The notes under the pieces were generated by a model. It was not told the origin of the DNA, did no database searches, and was given only the letters and a program-made list of their open reading frames with translations. A stretch of DNA of 64,000 bases from the NCBI RefSeq assembly GCF_022682495.2, contig NC_071393.1, forward strand, positions 101,731,010-101,795,009, read 5' to 3'. This document shows positions 1 to 13,300 of the stretch, one piece after another. Within the stretch, counting starts at the first letter, position 1. Each line of letters begins with the position of its first letter. The position numbers and the translations under genes are program-made. The stretch is from Desmodus rotundus (taxonomy: Eukaryota; Chordata; Mammalia; Chiroptera; Phyllostomidae).

Positions 1-24
1 CCACATGGCTCCTCGGATCCCATT

Positions 25-365
25 TCTCACCCTCCTCCCCTCACCCACCCTGCTGCCCCACGGGCCTCCCTGCTGTTCCTCTCCCACTGCGGGCATGCTC
101 CCACCTCAGCGCCTTTGCCTTCGCCGCGGCCTCTGCCTGGAGCACCTTCTCCCAGGACCCTCATGCCCAGGCTCCTTTGGGTTCCTGCTCCATTGTCACC
201 CCTGTGAAAGCCCCCCCTCACAGCACCTCAGCCTCTAGCACAGTGACTGTTCATCTCGTGGCAGGAGGTAGACTGTCTGAGGGAACCCTAAAGGCTCTCC
301 CGTCGTACCCCCATCCCTGGCCCAGTGCCTGGCACGTGGGGGCTCACTTACTAATTTAACAAAGA
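25..365 (+). repeat. L2 LINE 3' fragment
   Basis: Text such as cctcagcgcctttgcctt, then a C/T-rich stretch, and finally cccagtgcctggcacgtggg follows the order of the L2 3' end. The copy is diverged and old. Confidence 0.75.
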
Positions 366-369
366 AGCA

Positions 370-590
370 CAGGACATGAAAACAGACACTGACCTGCAGC
401 TTTACAAATGTTAATATCATCACAACTGTCTGGTGAGGCAGGTATGAGTGTTATCTTCATTTTATACACAGGGAAACTGAGGCACAGATAGGTTAAGTCA
501 TTTACCCAAGGTCACACAGTAGTGTCAGAATTCGAAGCCCAACACCCACCCTGGAGTCTGTGCTTTTACTGCCACCTTGCGATTTCTGTG
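370..590 (-). repeat. MIR SINE
   Basis: Contains the MIR core gggaaactgaggcacagata followed by ggttaagtcatttaccca and aggtcacacagtag. Confidence 0.85.
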
Positions 591-1022
591 GGGGGGACTG
601 AACGAGGCGTGAAGGGCCAGGTTCCTCCGTTTAAAACCAATGGCAGTCAGGCCAGGAAGCCACCGTCTGACCTAACCCCATTATGCAGCCGGAGTATGTG
701 AATGGAAGCCATAGAAATGCATTTTATAAAGAGGCGCTAAAGAAGCTAGGGAAGGAAACGGGCCAAAATCATTTCAGTAATCATCTCTAGGTAGTGGGGT
801 TTTCGGGTGATGTATATTTTCCTCACTATACCTATCTGTATATTCCAAGTTTTCGACCTGGGCTAACACTAGAATGATCAAATTAATATGGTTGCTTTAC
901 CAAAGAATGTTACAGTTCAGAGGCGGGTAGTCCTGTCTGGGAACAGCTCGGGGCGAGCAGGGGAGGCGTCGGAAGTGGGTTCCCTGACCCTAACAGAAGG
1001 CCTTCTCCCTCTGACCTTCCAG

Positions 1023-1356
1023 GACATCATCGAGGGGGGCAACCTGCGCATCCCACTGCAGGAGCTGCACCAGATGATCCTGACCCCCATCAAGGCCTAC
1101 AGCTCCCCGAGCGCCACCCCTGAGGCTCGCCTCCGGGAGCCCCAGGCCCCGCACCCGCCCTCACTCATGGGCCCCGAGAGCCAGAGCCCCGACTGCAAGG
1201 ACAGTGTTGCGGCCCCTGGTGCGACCGCCACCACCTCTGCTGGGGCCAGTGGCGGGCTCCAGCCGCACCAGCTGAGCAGCTGTGACGGGGAGATGGCTGT
1301 CGCCCCGCTGCCGGAGGGAGACCTGCCCGGGCAGTTCACCCGTGTCATGGGGAAAG
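1023..1356 (+). CDS. SAMD4A: SAMD4A coding exon a (post-SAM linker)
   Basis: The acceptor is a pyrimidine tract ending ccttccag; the first codon is GAC. The exon reads [20 protein letters not shown], then a Pro/Ser/Ala/Gly-rich linker of about 70 residues, then GQFTRVMGK. The linker is probably disordered. The start is the segment directly after the SAM domain helix; the end opens the PHAT-like helical region. The exon is 334 nt and leaves one base (G) of a split Val codon. The donor is AAG|gtagag. An open frame runs upstream into the intron from 888, but it lies before a good acceptor and is not part of the known protein. Confidence 0.96.
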
Positions 1357-4300
1357 GTAGAGCCTGATTCCCCACCTCCCCCTTGTGTTCTCTCAGCGCC
1401 GGTAACCAGGGCTGCCAGTCCCCGAGCGGCTTCCCCTGGGTGCTGGGGAACCTGCCCACCCCAGTCCAAGTGGTTAGCCCACTGCACAGATGAGGAAGTG
1501 TGGCCCTAGGGGTGAAGGTACTTGGTTCTGAGCTCAGGCGTCTCCCACCCCCCCAGACCAGGGCTGCGGGGACCCCCTGGAAGAGTGCTCACTGGGCCTT
1601 GGACCCCCAGGCTACAGCAGCAATTTTCAAGCTTTTTCATCTCATGGCACACATAAACCAATTACTAAAATTCTACTGCACACCAAAAAATATATTTTTT
1701 GCCAATATGACAAAAAACATAGGTATACTTTTGATTCATTCACACCAGACGGCTATTGTTGTGTTGGCTGTTGTCATTTTTTATTTGACAGTCTAAGGGA
1801 AAAGAGGTCAGTGCCTGCGACTAAATAGTCAGGGGCTGCAAGTTTTAAAAATGGTCACAGCCCACCAGTTGAAAATCGCTGGGCCAAAGTCAGCCCGGGC
1901 CGTGCACGGACTACGCAGGCACCACGGCCATGCTTTGCGTGTGCCTCCAGGGCAGGGCAGGGCAGGATGCGCACACAGCCCTTTGGGTAAGAGCACCCCC
2001 CCCAACTGACAGCCCTGGGGGGGGGGAGGTCCTGATGCACCTGTATAAACACGTGTATCACTGTGAGAAATAACCCTCCAATGATGGAGGAGCAGGCTTC
2101 CCGCTCACGGGCGTGCCCACACATCTCACGTCCTAAAGCACAGGCCAGCTTGATTCCTCCAAATTAGGGGCGCAGTTCATTCATAAAACCATGGAGACTG
2201 CTCTCTAATAATGTGGATGGTCTTTGATGCCTTTGAACTCCCTCTCAAAAGGAGCCTCTTTCAAAGATAGAGCTCAGGACACTGCTGCGTTCTTCCTCTC
2301 CCAGAGTGTCTGTCTCGGGAAGGATTGCAGAAGGCTTAATATAGAATGGTATGCCTGGAATTAATCGAAGGGGCTTCTCGAGGCGAGGGCTCCCGTGGTG
2401 ACCGAGCCTTTGACTTCCGTGGAATGAAGAGCCTCCTGGCCCTCTTTGTGAGCCTTATGTAAAGCCACTGGCACACATACCTCTCCAAGTGTTAGTCCTG
2501 AAAGGAAAGTAGAGGCAGATCGCCAGGTTAGGGTGGGTATGCATTTTTCTAATTCATCTTCCTTCTTTTTTTTACACAGTGTGCACACAGCTCTTGGTCT
2601 CCAGACCTGATGAGGAGAATATAAGTTCCTATTTACAGCTCATAGACAAGTGTCTAATTCATGAGGTGAGTTGTGACAGTTTTCACAAAGCTTTTTTCTC
2701 ATTGCTTGGACACGGTTCTCGGCGTTGCTGCGATGGGATCATTTGGGTCTCCACCAACCTGTTTTTGTGGGGTAGCTGTCATCATAGCTCCGCTGCGGCG
2801 GCCTCAAACCTAGACACAGCTCGTAGGTCACTTAGGCGCCCAACGATTCATCTAGACTGAGTTCTGCTGTGAGGGACACGGCCGGAGACAAACTTCTGAC
2901 TCTGAAACCATCCCTGAGGGGTCGAGCCTGGGGGGTGGTTAGCACACAGTCCTGCCCCTGGCCCTTGATGTTTTCAAGTCTTTCAGAAGTTTTGTTTTGA
3001 AACATTTTGCCTTTTGGCTCCAGGGAATCTGAGGAAGGTGTGGAGAAGGAGTGTGCTGAAGAAACAATGTGTATGTGTTGTGTGTTTTCACGGCCCTTCT
3101 TCTGGGGTTGGATTTGTGAGTTTCATGGGATTTGTATTTCGCCATACGTCCTTTTGAAGGGTAACTGAGGCAGGCTGGAGCCAGGCCTACCAGACTCACA
3201 AAGCTGGTGCAACCTTCATGACTGAGCGAGGCCGGTACTGGTCACAGCTGCCCCGAGTGACCTGTGGGGACAGGTGGTTGTGCCTCGGATCCATGACCCC
3301 AACAATGGCTTCTTTGGCAGCTCTCCTCCAAAGAGTCACAGAGACAAAGTCTAGGCCTTAGGAAACTTAGGACTGGGTAAATCTAGGGCACTGAGGTCCT
3401 TCTGTGAGCTTTTGACATCAGGATAAGATGGTAAAGGCCTCCAAGTCTCCTCACCTTTGCCACGGTGGCAGCCAGAACCCCGGGAGTCCAGTGAGCCCAG
3501 TTTGGGAGATACGCAGGGCAGCGGTCTGGCCCCCACCACCCTCCTGCTGCTGTGGGCAGTTCTCTGGGGCCCCCACCTCCATGGCCTCACTCCACCCCTC
3601 CTCACTGCAGGTGTACAGTCTCCCTCCGGGTTTCCACCCCAGCCACACCGCCTCTACCCCCTAACCTCTCATTTTTGCAATTTTCTCTCACAGTGGCATC
3701 AGTTCTTGGGTGTGCCTCTCCTCAACCCCCAACTCAAACTTTTCTGTTTCCAATCCTGCCGCTGCACTTGTTTTGACCAGCAGAAAGCCGCAGAAAGGAG
3801 ATAGGTCACATTGACGAATTTTAGAACTCATTCATTCCATAGATATTTATTAAGCATTGAGCACCCTGGCCCTGGCAGCTTACATTGTGACAGGTAATCA
3901 CATACGTGATGGTAAAGCCTCTGATGAGGTCCTCCCAGTGTGCCCAGAGCCCAGACAAGGAGTGGCGGGCACCTACCAGAGGCAAAAATGGGCGTTTCCT
4001 CAGAGGGAAACCGCCCCTAAGCTAGCCGTGAAAGGCAAGCTGAGTCTCAGTGGCAGGGACTAAGGAAGAAGGCAGAGGAGTGCTCCAGGCAGAGGGCAGC
4101 ATTGGGTGTTCTGCGTATAGTTAGGAGAGGACCTTCAAGGTGGATTTCCAGAGGGATGATAAAGGGAACCTTTAAACTTGTGAAAAAGCAAACAAGGTTC
4201 CTACTTCCTTTCTCACATTCACTCTCAGCATTGAGCTTTTAAGATACGGGAGGGCAAGTTACCTCCACCTCGCCTCAAGTCAGCTGATCCCATGAGACAA

Positions 4301-7300
4301 AGTAATGAGTCCTCCAACTGCCTCGGCCGGACAGTGCCCAGCTTCCTCATTGGTCTGCTCCAGCCCCGAAGCTGCGGCCTGATTCTTCTCCCTGTCCTGC
4401 CTCATCATGCCCTCCCTTGGCATCCTGGCTCTTCTTTCTGCTTCTTTCCACTTTTCCTCCCCGGTTGCCCAAGTGATCCATGCAAAGACGGCACTGTGTG
4501 TACTCATCTGCCGGCAAGAGGCCCCGTTGCAGGAGAGGGGCCTCTTGGTAACAGGAGTCATGGGCAGAAAGGGCCTGGAGCCGGGTCTGCTTGCCTGAAT
4601 TACTGTCAGGATAGAGGGGCCTGCACTCTGCTTTGGAAAGGAAAATGTTGTTCAAACCTTTTTATTATTTCAGTTCGAGAAAGAGGAAGCACGTCTGAAT
4701 AATTTTCCACAGCCTCGGGCTATTCTGTGTGTGCAGAACACACCCTCCCTGAGAGGCCCTCGGAGGCACAGTCTGCACCCTGGCTGGAGGTTAGGCTGGG
4801 CTCCAGAGACAGGGCTCCCTTTCACAGCCACCTGGAAGGTGAGCATGTTGACAATTCCAAGGTGCCTTCCTTCCTCCCCAGGGATGAAGGGACTGACTCC
4901 CCAGAGTAGTCAAAGGAAGGACAGGAAAGTTCTGAATTTTGTATCTGAGACTAATCACTTCGTCTCATGGATTGTAACCCCAGGAGTCTTGCTTCCTTGC
5001 CGTCTTGAGAAGGTTCTAGGAAGATGAGCTCTTGTCCCCTTTATGAGGCTTTTAATCCAGCCACAAAAGCCATGAGACACATCTTCCTCTAGACAGACAT
5101 ATTGGTCTGGGCCTGACAGGGACAGAAGATTCAGTAGTGGCTGACTGGCTTTGTCTGGGCAGTCTGTAGTGTGGAGTCTTCCTTCCCCTCCAGCCCAACC
5201 CAGAGCTGCCAGCGGAGGAGCTGAGGTGTGGTATCAGCCACCTCAGCCAACAGCAATAGTGCCGGCACGCATGCACAGGAGCCAGCTTTCAGAAACCCCT
5301 CTGAGCTGGTCATGACCCGGCTCCTCTCTGTGCCTCCCGGCTGCAGCTTCCAGGATGGAGAAGAACCGGCCACCACACTCACTCGGCACTGCCAGGGGGC
5401 TTGCTCCCTGTCTGCAACAGGAGCCTGGTGCCCCTGTGCTGAGTGAATGAACTGACCTCTCTGTGGAAGTGTCTACATTTCCATCTGTGTGGATGCTCTT
5501 TGCCACCACGGGAGATGTCATGTATGAACTGATGTTCATATGTGGAAACTCTTTAAACGCACATCGATAAAGGGAAACTTTGTCACTTGAAACTCAGGCT
5601 GTCCTTCAGGCTGGCTGCAGACCAGCCCAGTACTCTAGTTTTGAGACCTCCAACTCATTCGCTGGGCGCTAAGGTGCCTGTTGAACACCGACCATGATGA
5701 ACCTTCATACACCACCCCCAAAGGGCTGGTCTATGCCACTGAAAAGGTCGGGTTAGAGTATCTGTGAGCAGCGTGTATTGAATCATTGCTAACAGCCAGG
5801 CATGTGCTACGTATTCTGAGTGCTTTTCAGGTGTTATCTCATTTAAACCTGACCGTGTCTCTCTGAGGGGGGTGTTAGTATGCTCAGTTTTTGGAAGGAA
5901 CAGAGTCTTGAGTAGAGGAACTCGCACAAGGGCGTGTAGGGCTCATGCCCTGCCACATGCATCCGGGGCCTTTCTCTGACCCTCTGGGCTGGACCCTCCT
6001 CCTCAGGTCATCTTGACCACAGTGCCTACATCTTATGTCCTCACTTAACTTGGCTGGATAAGCCGGTCAGAAGCAAAATCTACCCTTCCCTTTATTAGTC
6101 CAGCAGAAGGGTTTGCCTTTTGCTCTTTTCAGAGGTGCTCAAGTGCATTTGGACACTCACCAAGCACCACCACCAAATGAGAGAGACCCTGGAGGAGGAC
6201 CACGTCCTCACCTTTTGGCCATGAGACCATCTGCCACTCAACTTAGAGGGGGCTCTGCACCTTAGAGGGGCTCTGCACTAGGTCCCTTGGCTGGTAGCCC
6301 TCCTTGATGAATACCCTTCATGGCGCCTGGCTAAGGTCACCCAGGAGGAAAGGCTTTGCCAGTAAATAACTTTTCTACAATATGACTAACATTTTTTGCT
6401 TTTGTTCATGTAGCTCTCCTGTGTTTAGGTCCTTAAAGATTCAATGTCATTGGAAGAAAATTAAGCTGTCATTTTTTTTCTCTGTTTAAGGAATCTATTA
6501 CCTTCATGGAATATAGTCATGTAGTCTGTTATTCTAAGTAATAGCTTATTGCTACTTAAATTTCATGCTTTATTGACAAAACTACTTAGGCGTGTTCTCT
6601 CCATCATTGTTAATGCTCATCTGTCAAATCTGATGGATTTCCCACAGCGTCTGGACCACAGTTCTAGATACCTGACAGGGGATTCCTATGTGGTGTGTGC
6701 GTTCCTCACCCTCTAGAACACTCCATGACCAAGTTCTTCCTGCAGCAGAATTACGAGGACACTTGCTGCCGACACAACCCCGAGTCCCCTCCGAATCTGT
6801 TAAGGCAGGCTCTGGGTGTGGAGGACGGGCCCTGAACCCGCATGTGAACATCTCTTCGGGGAAGTCTGTAGACCATGAATTTGAGAGTCTCCGCCCTGGA
6901 GACACAAAACCCCTGAAAGTCCTCCCCTGGGCCATGGTGCCCACGACAGGGGACATGGTATACGTGACAGCATATTACAGGGCAGTAGGCAAAACACCCC
7001 AAACACCAGTTTTACTAGAAAAGACATGAGGAGTCATCGGATCTACCCATCTTCCTAAACTTTAGACAAAGTTTAGGTTAGGACACGCACGGGGGTTTTG
7101 GTAGGGCACAGGATCCCTTAACCAGAGATTTCTCAGCCTAGGCCTGAGATGTGGAGACTATATACTCCATTTTCTAAAACCCAGCTAACCACTCAGGGTG
7201 TCCACACACCATCAAGCAAATTGATTTTTGGAGTGGTTTAGCATTTCCATTGATTATGAAAATGCAGGGGGCCTGCAAAAACCAGCGAATTCAACAATCA

Positions 7301-10300
7301 ATTTTGCAATTTATTCTTGGTTAATAAATTGAGTCCAGAATGGAGTCAGAGGAAAAGGAAGGAGGGTATGGACCTGCCAGAAATGCAACCAAAACTGAGG
7401 GTTATGGAAAGCTTAATGCATGTACTTTACCAGGCACCTCCAATGCCAAGTAATTTGAATTTTCCATACAAGCAGCTCGCAAATAAAACTGACTGCTGTT
7501 TGAACCAGCTTGGAAACAGGTGAAAAAAAAAAGGCAACTGCAGAGACGCCGATGTTTTCCCCTATTAACTGCATGTTTCTCCCTCTAATGCCAGGTTGCG
7601 TCACCCATTAAAAAGTCCTGTTTGTTTTTGCAGGCATTTACAGAGACGCAGAAAAAAAGATTGTTGTCATGGAAACAGCAGGTGCAGAAGCTCTTTCGGT
7701 CTTTCCCTCGGAAAACCCTTCTAGACATATCAGGATATCGACAGCAAAGAAAGTATGTTGGAATTTCATTCTTTGCAATGCATGGTGGTTCCAGGTGCCT
7801 CATTGCCTGCCTGGGTTCCTGAGGCAGGACAAGGCAGGGCATTCCTTGTTCACCAGGGCACCCTGGGGCGAGTTCCAAGTCGCATTCCTTAAACAGGTGG
7901 GGTTGGGAAAGGCTGTAGAGGGAAAGCATTCCCAGAGGAAGAGCTGAATGCGATCTTTTGTAACTCAATTTACATTGTCAAAATGACAGTGGTAGTCCAG
8001 ATGCGGAGAGTGGGTATGATTTAATGAATGCCAGCAGAATACTTGGCAGTTTATCCCCAAAAGGGGGCTCTGAAAGGACAAAAATGGATTGTTCTATCAG
8101 CACCTTAAGTGGTAGTGTAATTTTTTTCTCTCTTCTAGCTGCAGACAAGCTAATTATAGTTGGTGGCAGGGTGAAGAGCCCAGTGCTAGTCTATTTTGGT
8201 CTGAGCTGCAATCTAAGAGTGGAGCAGCACCATTCTTGATTTTTCATAGTACTTCAGCTTCTTGGATGCAGATAAAAATAAGCCTCATTGTACTTTAGAC
8301 CCCATTACCTTAATCTGGCTTTAAACTGAGGGATCCAATTGCATATTAAAGACAGTCTAGTGGATTAAGCCTTGAAGAGTGACAGGGAATTTTGGGGAGA
8401 CAAGGGAATGATGACGCAAACATCCTAAAAATATCAACATTCTATTTTACATTTTTAAAGATGAGCAAATAAATAATAATTTTTTCACTTGCACCAAAAA
8501 GGTTCTGAATTCATTTCTCGGTGCATATAGGAAGCTCAGTCTGGGTTGTTAAAATCTTTAACACTCATTTGCGTGTGACTTAAAACATCACTGTTTCATA
8601 TTATTTAAAGGAGGTAAGGCCAATTGGATTTGTGAAAAGTCTTTATTAAAGATTTATGTAAAAATTAAATTATCATATTCCACCATTATTTATGTGCCAA
8701 GTGGTATCCAAGCATTTTAAGAATATTAATACATTCAATCCTTGCAACAACCATATGAGGTAGAGGAGCTACTGTTAACCTGATTTTACGGAGGGGTTGG
8801 TAGCGCGTGGCATCCAGGATTCCGACCAGTGAGACCAGCTCCAAAGTCAGCGCTCTTCACTGCTCTGGAGGCCAGGCATCTCTCTGGCCTTTGGCGCATG
8901 TGCAGAAAAGATGGGCAGGTCAAGCAACTTTCTATTTCCCACCCCCTGGCCCCAAGACCTCCAGGGGTGGCCTTCCTGGATCACCTCTGCACCCAGATGA
9001 AAGGCCAGGCCTGCTCTTCAGCCTCCTCCTCCTCGGGCTGCCTGTTTCCCAGGCTCGCTCTCTCCTTGTAAAGGGCAGCAGAAGCAAGACTTCTCCCAAG
9101 GAAGAGGAGGAGGTTCCAGACCCGTCTTGCAACACCAACCCATTGGGAGACAAGTTCTAAAAGGAAGAAAGAACCTAGAGGTTGAAGATGAAGATAGAGC
9201 TTTTAAGTTCTTTGTTGCTCCTCCCAGAACTTTCATTCCCTGCCTCTTTCTGCCCTGCCTTATCCTTGGTTTGCATCAGAGTTCCCATCAACCTTGACCT
9301 CTCTAGAGTGTTACTATCAAAAGCATGTATTGGGCTAACCCAAGGTTTGCAGATTGGAGTTCCAATAGACCTCCTTTTATTGATTAGGTAAGAATGAATA
9401 CAATCATTGATTGTAGATGTTCAGCTGGAGGTTGCTAAATCTCTAGAAAGTAATTTGTTCTGCTAAGTATAACCTCCGGGATCTTTTTATGCTATTAATT
9501 TGCTTTGAAGACCTGTTTCTCCAATAATACACGGGAACTGCAGCCCAGCCCCTGCTTGAATTATCACAAATCCCAGATTAATTGGTTCTTATTCAGTCTT
9601 TTAATGCATTTCAAGGTAATGAAATCAGTTGGTTAGATTTAGGAAGGCAGAGAAAGAGAGATGCCGATGGACAGAACAAGAGAATGAAAAATGAAAATGT
9701 ACTTTTGTCGCTTTATTCTCTCCCCAGAAAGAGCGATTATTTCATTGAGCCTAGTGATCTTAGGTAACCTAAGTGTTCACTCTGGTTGCCGGCAGTGGTA
9801 GCATTCAACAGGACTGGCTTTGTAATAACCAGTTAAGGATGCCGTGGTGGGGGCCCTACCGGCATTAGAAAGAAGACCTAGCCAAACTCTCCCCTTCCCC
9901 ACTCATTCTATCCCAGAATGTTCTGGGATTTACAGCCACATACTGCCCAGTGAGTCCTAACCTCAGGAGCACCTAGAGCCCTCATTCCTCCGGTGACTAA
10001 GTGTCCCACGACAGAACCCTCTACCCACATGATATTGCTTAAGATGCATTCTCGCCTTCCCGAAAGCACAAATCATTTTAGCATCATTCATTGACTACTG
10101 TACTTTGCATATGAAATAACTTTTTAAAAATCCAACCAAAATGGAAAATGAGCCAAAAAAAAAAAGCCATTCGCACTAAATAAGGAAAAGGCTTAGCAGA
10201 ATACTGAATCATCTACCAGGTGGCCACAATTCTGACTCCAAAAGCCAAAGGCCTAGTTTTCACAGTTAAAAAAAAGCCACCACTGCTTGCTCTCCACCTG

Positions 10301-13300
10301 TCACTCCGTCGGATTGTCCTTCCTCCAGAGGAGGTCTCTGCTGCGATCACAAGAAATTACTCCTATTCCTCCTGGCTCAAATTTCTCCTTTTAAAGTGAA
10401 CATTTTAAACCTTAGTCAAAGAAGAAAGAAGGGAAGAAAAGGGAGAAAGGAGGAGATAAACAAAGTGACCCAGAACTCGGGAGCGCCCCCTTCTCATCAC
10501 ACGCAGACGAGCCTGTGCAGTTTGGGCCTCCTTCCTGCGCCGCAAGTGCCTAGAAGTGGGCAGACGTGGCCCAGAAGTCCAGTGCAGGCAGCTCCCCGTG
10601 GAATCCTCTTCACCACCCCCTTTCTCTCCCTAGGAAATGTAGGAATTCTGGGGAGAAGAGAAACATTTTGTGAGATCAACTGTGCTGAGGGCTTAGATGC
10701 CCCTCCCCCTATGCATACAAAACTCTCAGGAAATGAATGTTTTGCAGGACCCCCACCCCCACCCCCACCCCTTCACCCTCAACTGGTTCAACTACGTCAG
10801 CCCTGTCTCCCGGAGTCTCCTCGTCACAGGCTTGGTACAAACCTCCCCTGCACGGCTGGGAAAGCAAGTCTGTTCCATCTTGTGGCCATTGGAGGTAAAG
10901 CATTCGGACTTAAACATCAGTGAATGACTAAAGCTGACTCTTCTTGGAAAGAATGTGCTGGTTCCTGAAACCCTGCTGGCTGCTGCGCACCCTCCCAGAA
11001 CCTGAGGCATGTTAGAGAGGACACGTTCTTTGGCGATGAGGTCACAGGAGCAATGGGAGCACAGCGTCCGAGTGCGGTGCCAGGGTCTCCAGCAGCCTTC
11101 CTGCCTGGGTCCAGGGGAAGCATGGAACCTCCGGGTCTTTCTGCAGGGAGGGCCTGAGGGTCCTAGGTCCAGAGCGCTTGCACACACACCATCTCCATTC
11201 TCATATCCCTGCTCTGTACCTGGAGTCAGAGCCCCAGACGTGGGATCAGCTCCTCCATCTGGTGGCAGAGGGTCATTCATTCTTTCATTCATTCCACCTG
11301 CGTTTACTGTGCTAGGGGCTGATTCAGCTGTGGGACATGCAGATTGGATGAGGAAAGACACCACCGTTTTCCTCCAGGAACTGACTCCCTTGGGGGCTCT
11401 CAGGCCCACTCTCCAAGTCTACCACACAGACAGAAAGACTGTGGTACGCTGGAAGGATCACTGAGCCTGGCTGCGCCACTTTCTTGCTGTGTGGCCTCCT
11501 GACAGGCGTGAGTGCTCTGGGTCCTGTGACGCAGCTGGGAAGAAGGCCCAAGAGCACGTTGATTCAACTTCTGGGCTGCCAGCACTGCCCCCTACTGGCT
11601 GTGTGACCTTCGCAAAACCCTTAAGTTCTGTTTTACTTCTCCAGCTGCAAATAAAAGGGGACAGAGTGCCTACTTCACGGGGTTGCTGGAGGGTTGAAGA
11701 ATCCGTGTAAAAGTGCTGTGACGGTGTACGTAATATTCGCTCTCACATGTTAGCTGCCATGTTTATCACAGCCCTTTCCTGGTTCAGAGCCCGGGGTACC
11801 CCAGAAGCCTCCTAACTGTCAAATGTGAGCAGACCCCAAGAGGCGTCCCACTGGCAGCTTCGGGGCTGAGAAGGGCTGAGGGGGACCCATGCCTCTCCCG
11901 TTCTTCTCTGTTCACTCCCACAGTCGCGGCTTTGGGCAGTCCAACTCCCTCCCGACAGCCGGCTCTGTGGGCGGTGGCATGGGCAGACGGAACCCCCGCC
12001 AGTACCAGATCCCTTCTCGGAATGTCCCCTCCGCCCGCCTTGGCCTCCTGGGCACCAGTGGGTTCGTCAGCTCCACCCAGCGCAACACCGCAGCCACCCC
12101 CACCATCATGAAACCAGGAAGACAGGTTGGTTCTGCCCCGGGCACGAGGGTGGACCGCCCAGCTCAGCGCCAGAGGCTTCAGGATGTTTCCCCAGATGAC
12201 CCCAAGGCAAGGGGAGAAAACAAGGAAGGCCAAACTGAGAGACAGCTGTCCCTGTCCTCTGCAGTACCCAGCGTCCTTTGCACTGGCTATCTGGGAGACA
12301 GATCAAGGCCAGGGCTGCACCTGGCCTCAGGGGAGGACTGCTTAGGATGCTGCTGGGACCACTTTAACTTTGGGGGTCCCACACAAGGGGCCTTTAAGGC
12401 AGAAATTTAAGACCTGTTTATTATTTGCCTCGACCCTTGACTTGCCCCAGCAGGCCTCACCACCTCCCAAATCTGGATACCAGAGAAACCCGAACATCTA
12501 AGGAGCTTTCTTAGCCTTTGTCATGACCCGGGCTGTGGTGGAGAATCCACAGAAAGGAGCCGAGAGAGGCTGTCAGAGGAGAGTTGAAGGCCAGGCAAGG
12601 CCAGGCTGCACAGAGGTTCTTGCTGTGTGAGGTGGAGCCAACCTCTGTCCCTCCTCTTCTCACTCCTCTCTCTCCGCCCCCCCCACCCTGCCCAGTGCCT
12701 TCCTGCTGTTTGCCCCCAGCCTTGTGAGGCCATGCAGGCTGTGGCTGGGATTGGAGGGACACAAGAGGGTCTGAGGTTCTGGGTTGTCTTGAGAAATTTA
12801 GGGATGACAGATCAGTTTGAAAACCGGAAAACAGCTCCAGGCAAGACAGGCGGGACTCATTCCCCAGGGAAAGCAGCAGAGAGTCTGAGAAAGCCCCACC
12901 TGCTGGTCATGGCGGGCAACCCCCAGGTCAGTTCAAGGGGAGGTCACCAGTGAGACGCTGGGGGACAGTTAACACAAGCTGGGTTGTGCCAGCGCCTTGC
13001 CAACCGGGAGGTTCTTTTTTCTCCCCCTCGTTTTGTAGTAAACTAAGAATCTCAAAGAAAAATCAAACGAGAGCCCTGAAATACTTGGTGCTTTTTGTTG
13101 CAAATGTTTTATAGACACACACCGCGTCCCCTACCCCCCTGCTTTTCCAAGAAAAACAACAGGAGAAATGAAGGCAACGAAAGGGATAAAAAGGGTTTGG
13201 AGGTAGTGAGAGAGAGAGAGGGGCCTGGGATTGGGGGCAGGGTGTGAGAATAAAATGAACGGAATCTAAGTTCCCTCTCTATAAATAAGCAGATGGGCAA

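Larger units (their letters stand above)
1..1022 (+). other. SAMD4A intron (3' part) upstream of exon a
   Basis: Intronic. It holds an L2 copy (about 25-365) and a MIR (about 370-590). The rest, including an AT-rich part at 690-880, shows nothing else I can name. Confidence 0.85.
2666..7633 (+). other. SAMD4A intron between exons b and c
   Basis: A 5-kb intron with an L2 copy (3826-4150), a MIR (5745-5900), a 19/18-bp tandem duplication (6242-6278), and a unique AT-rich block (6400-6640) that may be a conserved non-coding element. No other gene is seen on either strand. Confidence 0.9.
7753..11923 (+). other. SAMD4A intron between exons c and d
   Basis: A 4.2-kb intron. It contains a MIR (8670-8795), a (CCCCCA)n tract at about 10750-10772, an L2 piece (11270-11400) and a MIR (11560-11750). 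The 8.25-8.66 and 9.4-9.8 kb parts are AT-rich unique sequence. Confidence 0.9.

Noticed and set aside
888..1022. Upstream extension of the first coding exon from an ATG at 888
   Set aside because: A good acceptor at 1021-1022 and the known protein order show that this part is intron.
1357..1367. Continuation of exon a into GRA then stop
   Set aside because: The exon joins in frame at AAAG|gtagag to the next exon to restore the known VMGKVCTQ sequence; reading through is not needed.
10396..11464. Frames of 150-205 codons on both strands in an intron
   Set aside because: They include L2 and low-complexity CCCCCA sequence, overlap each other, and show no family match.
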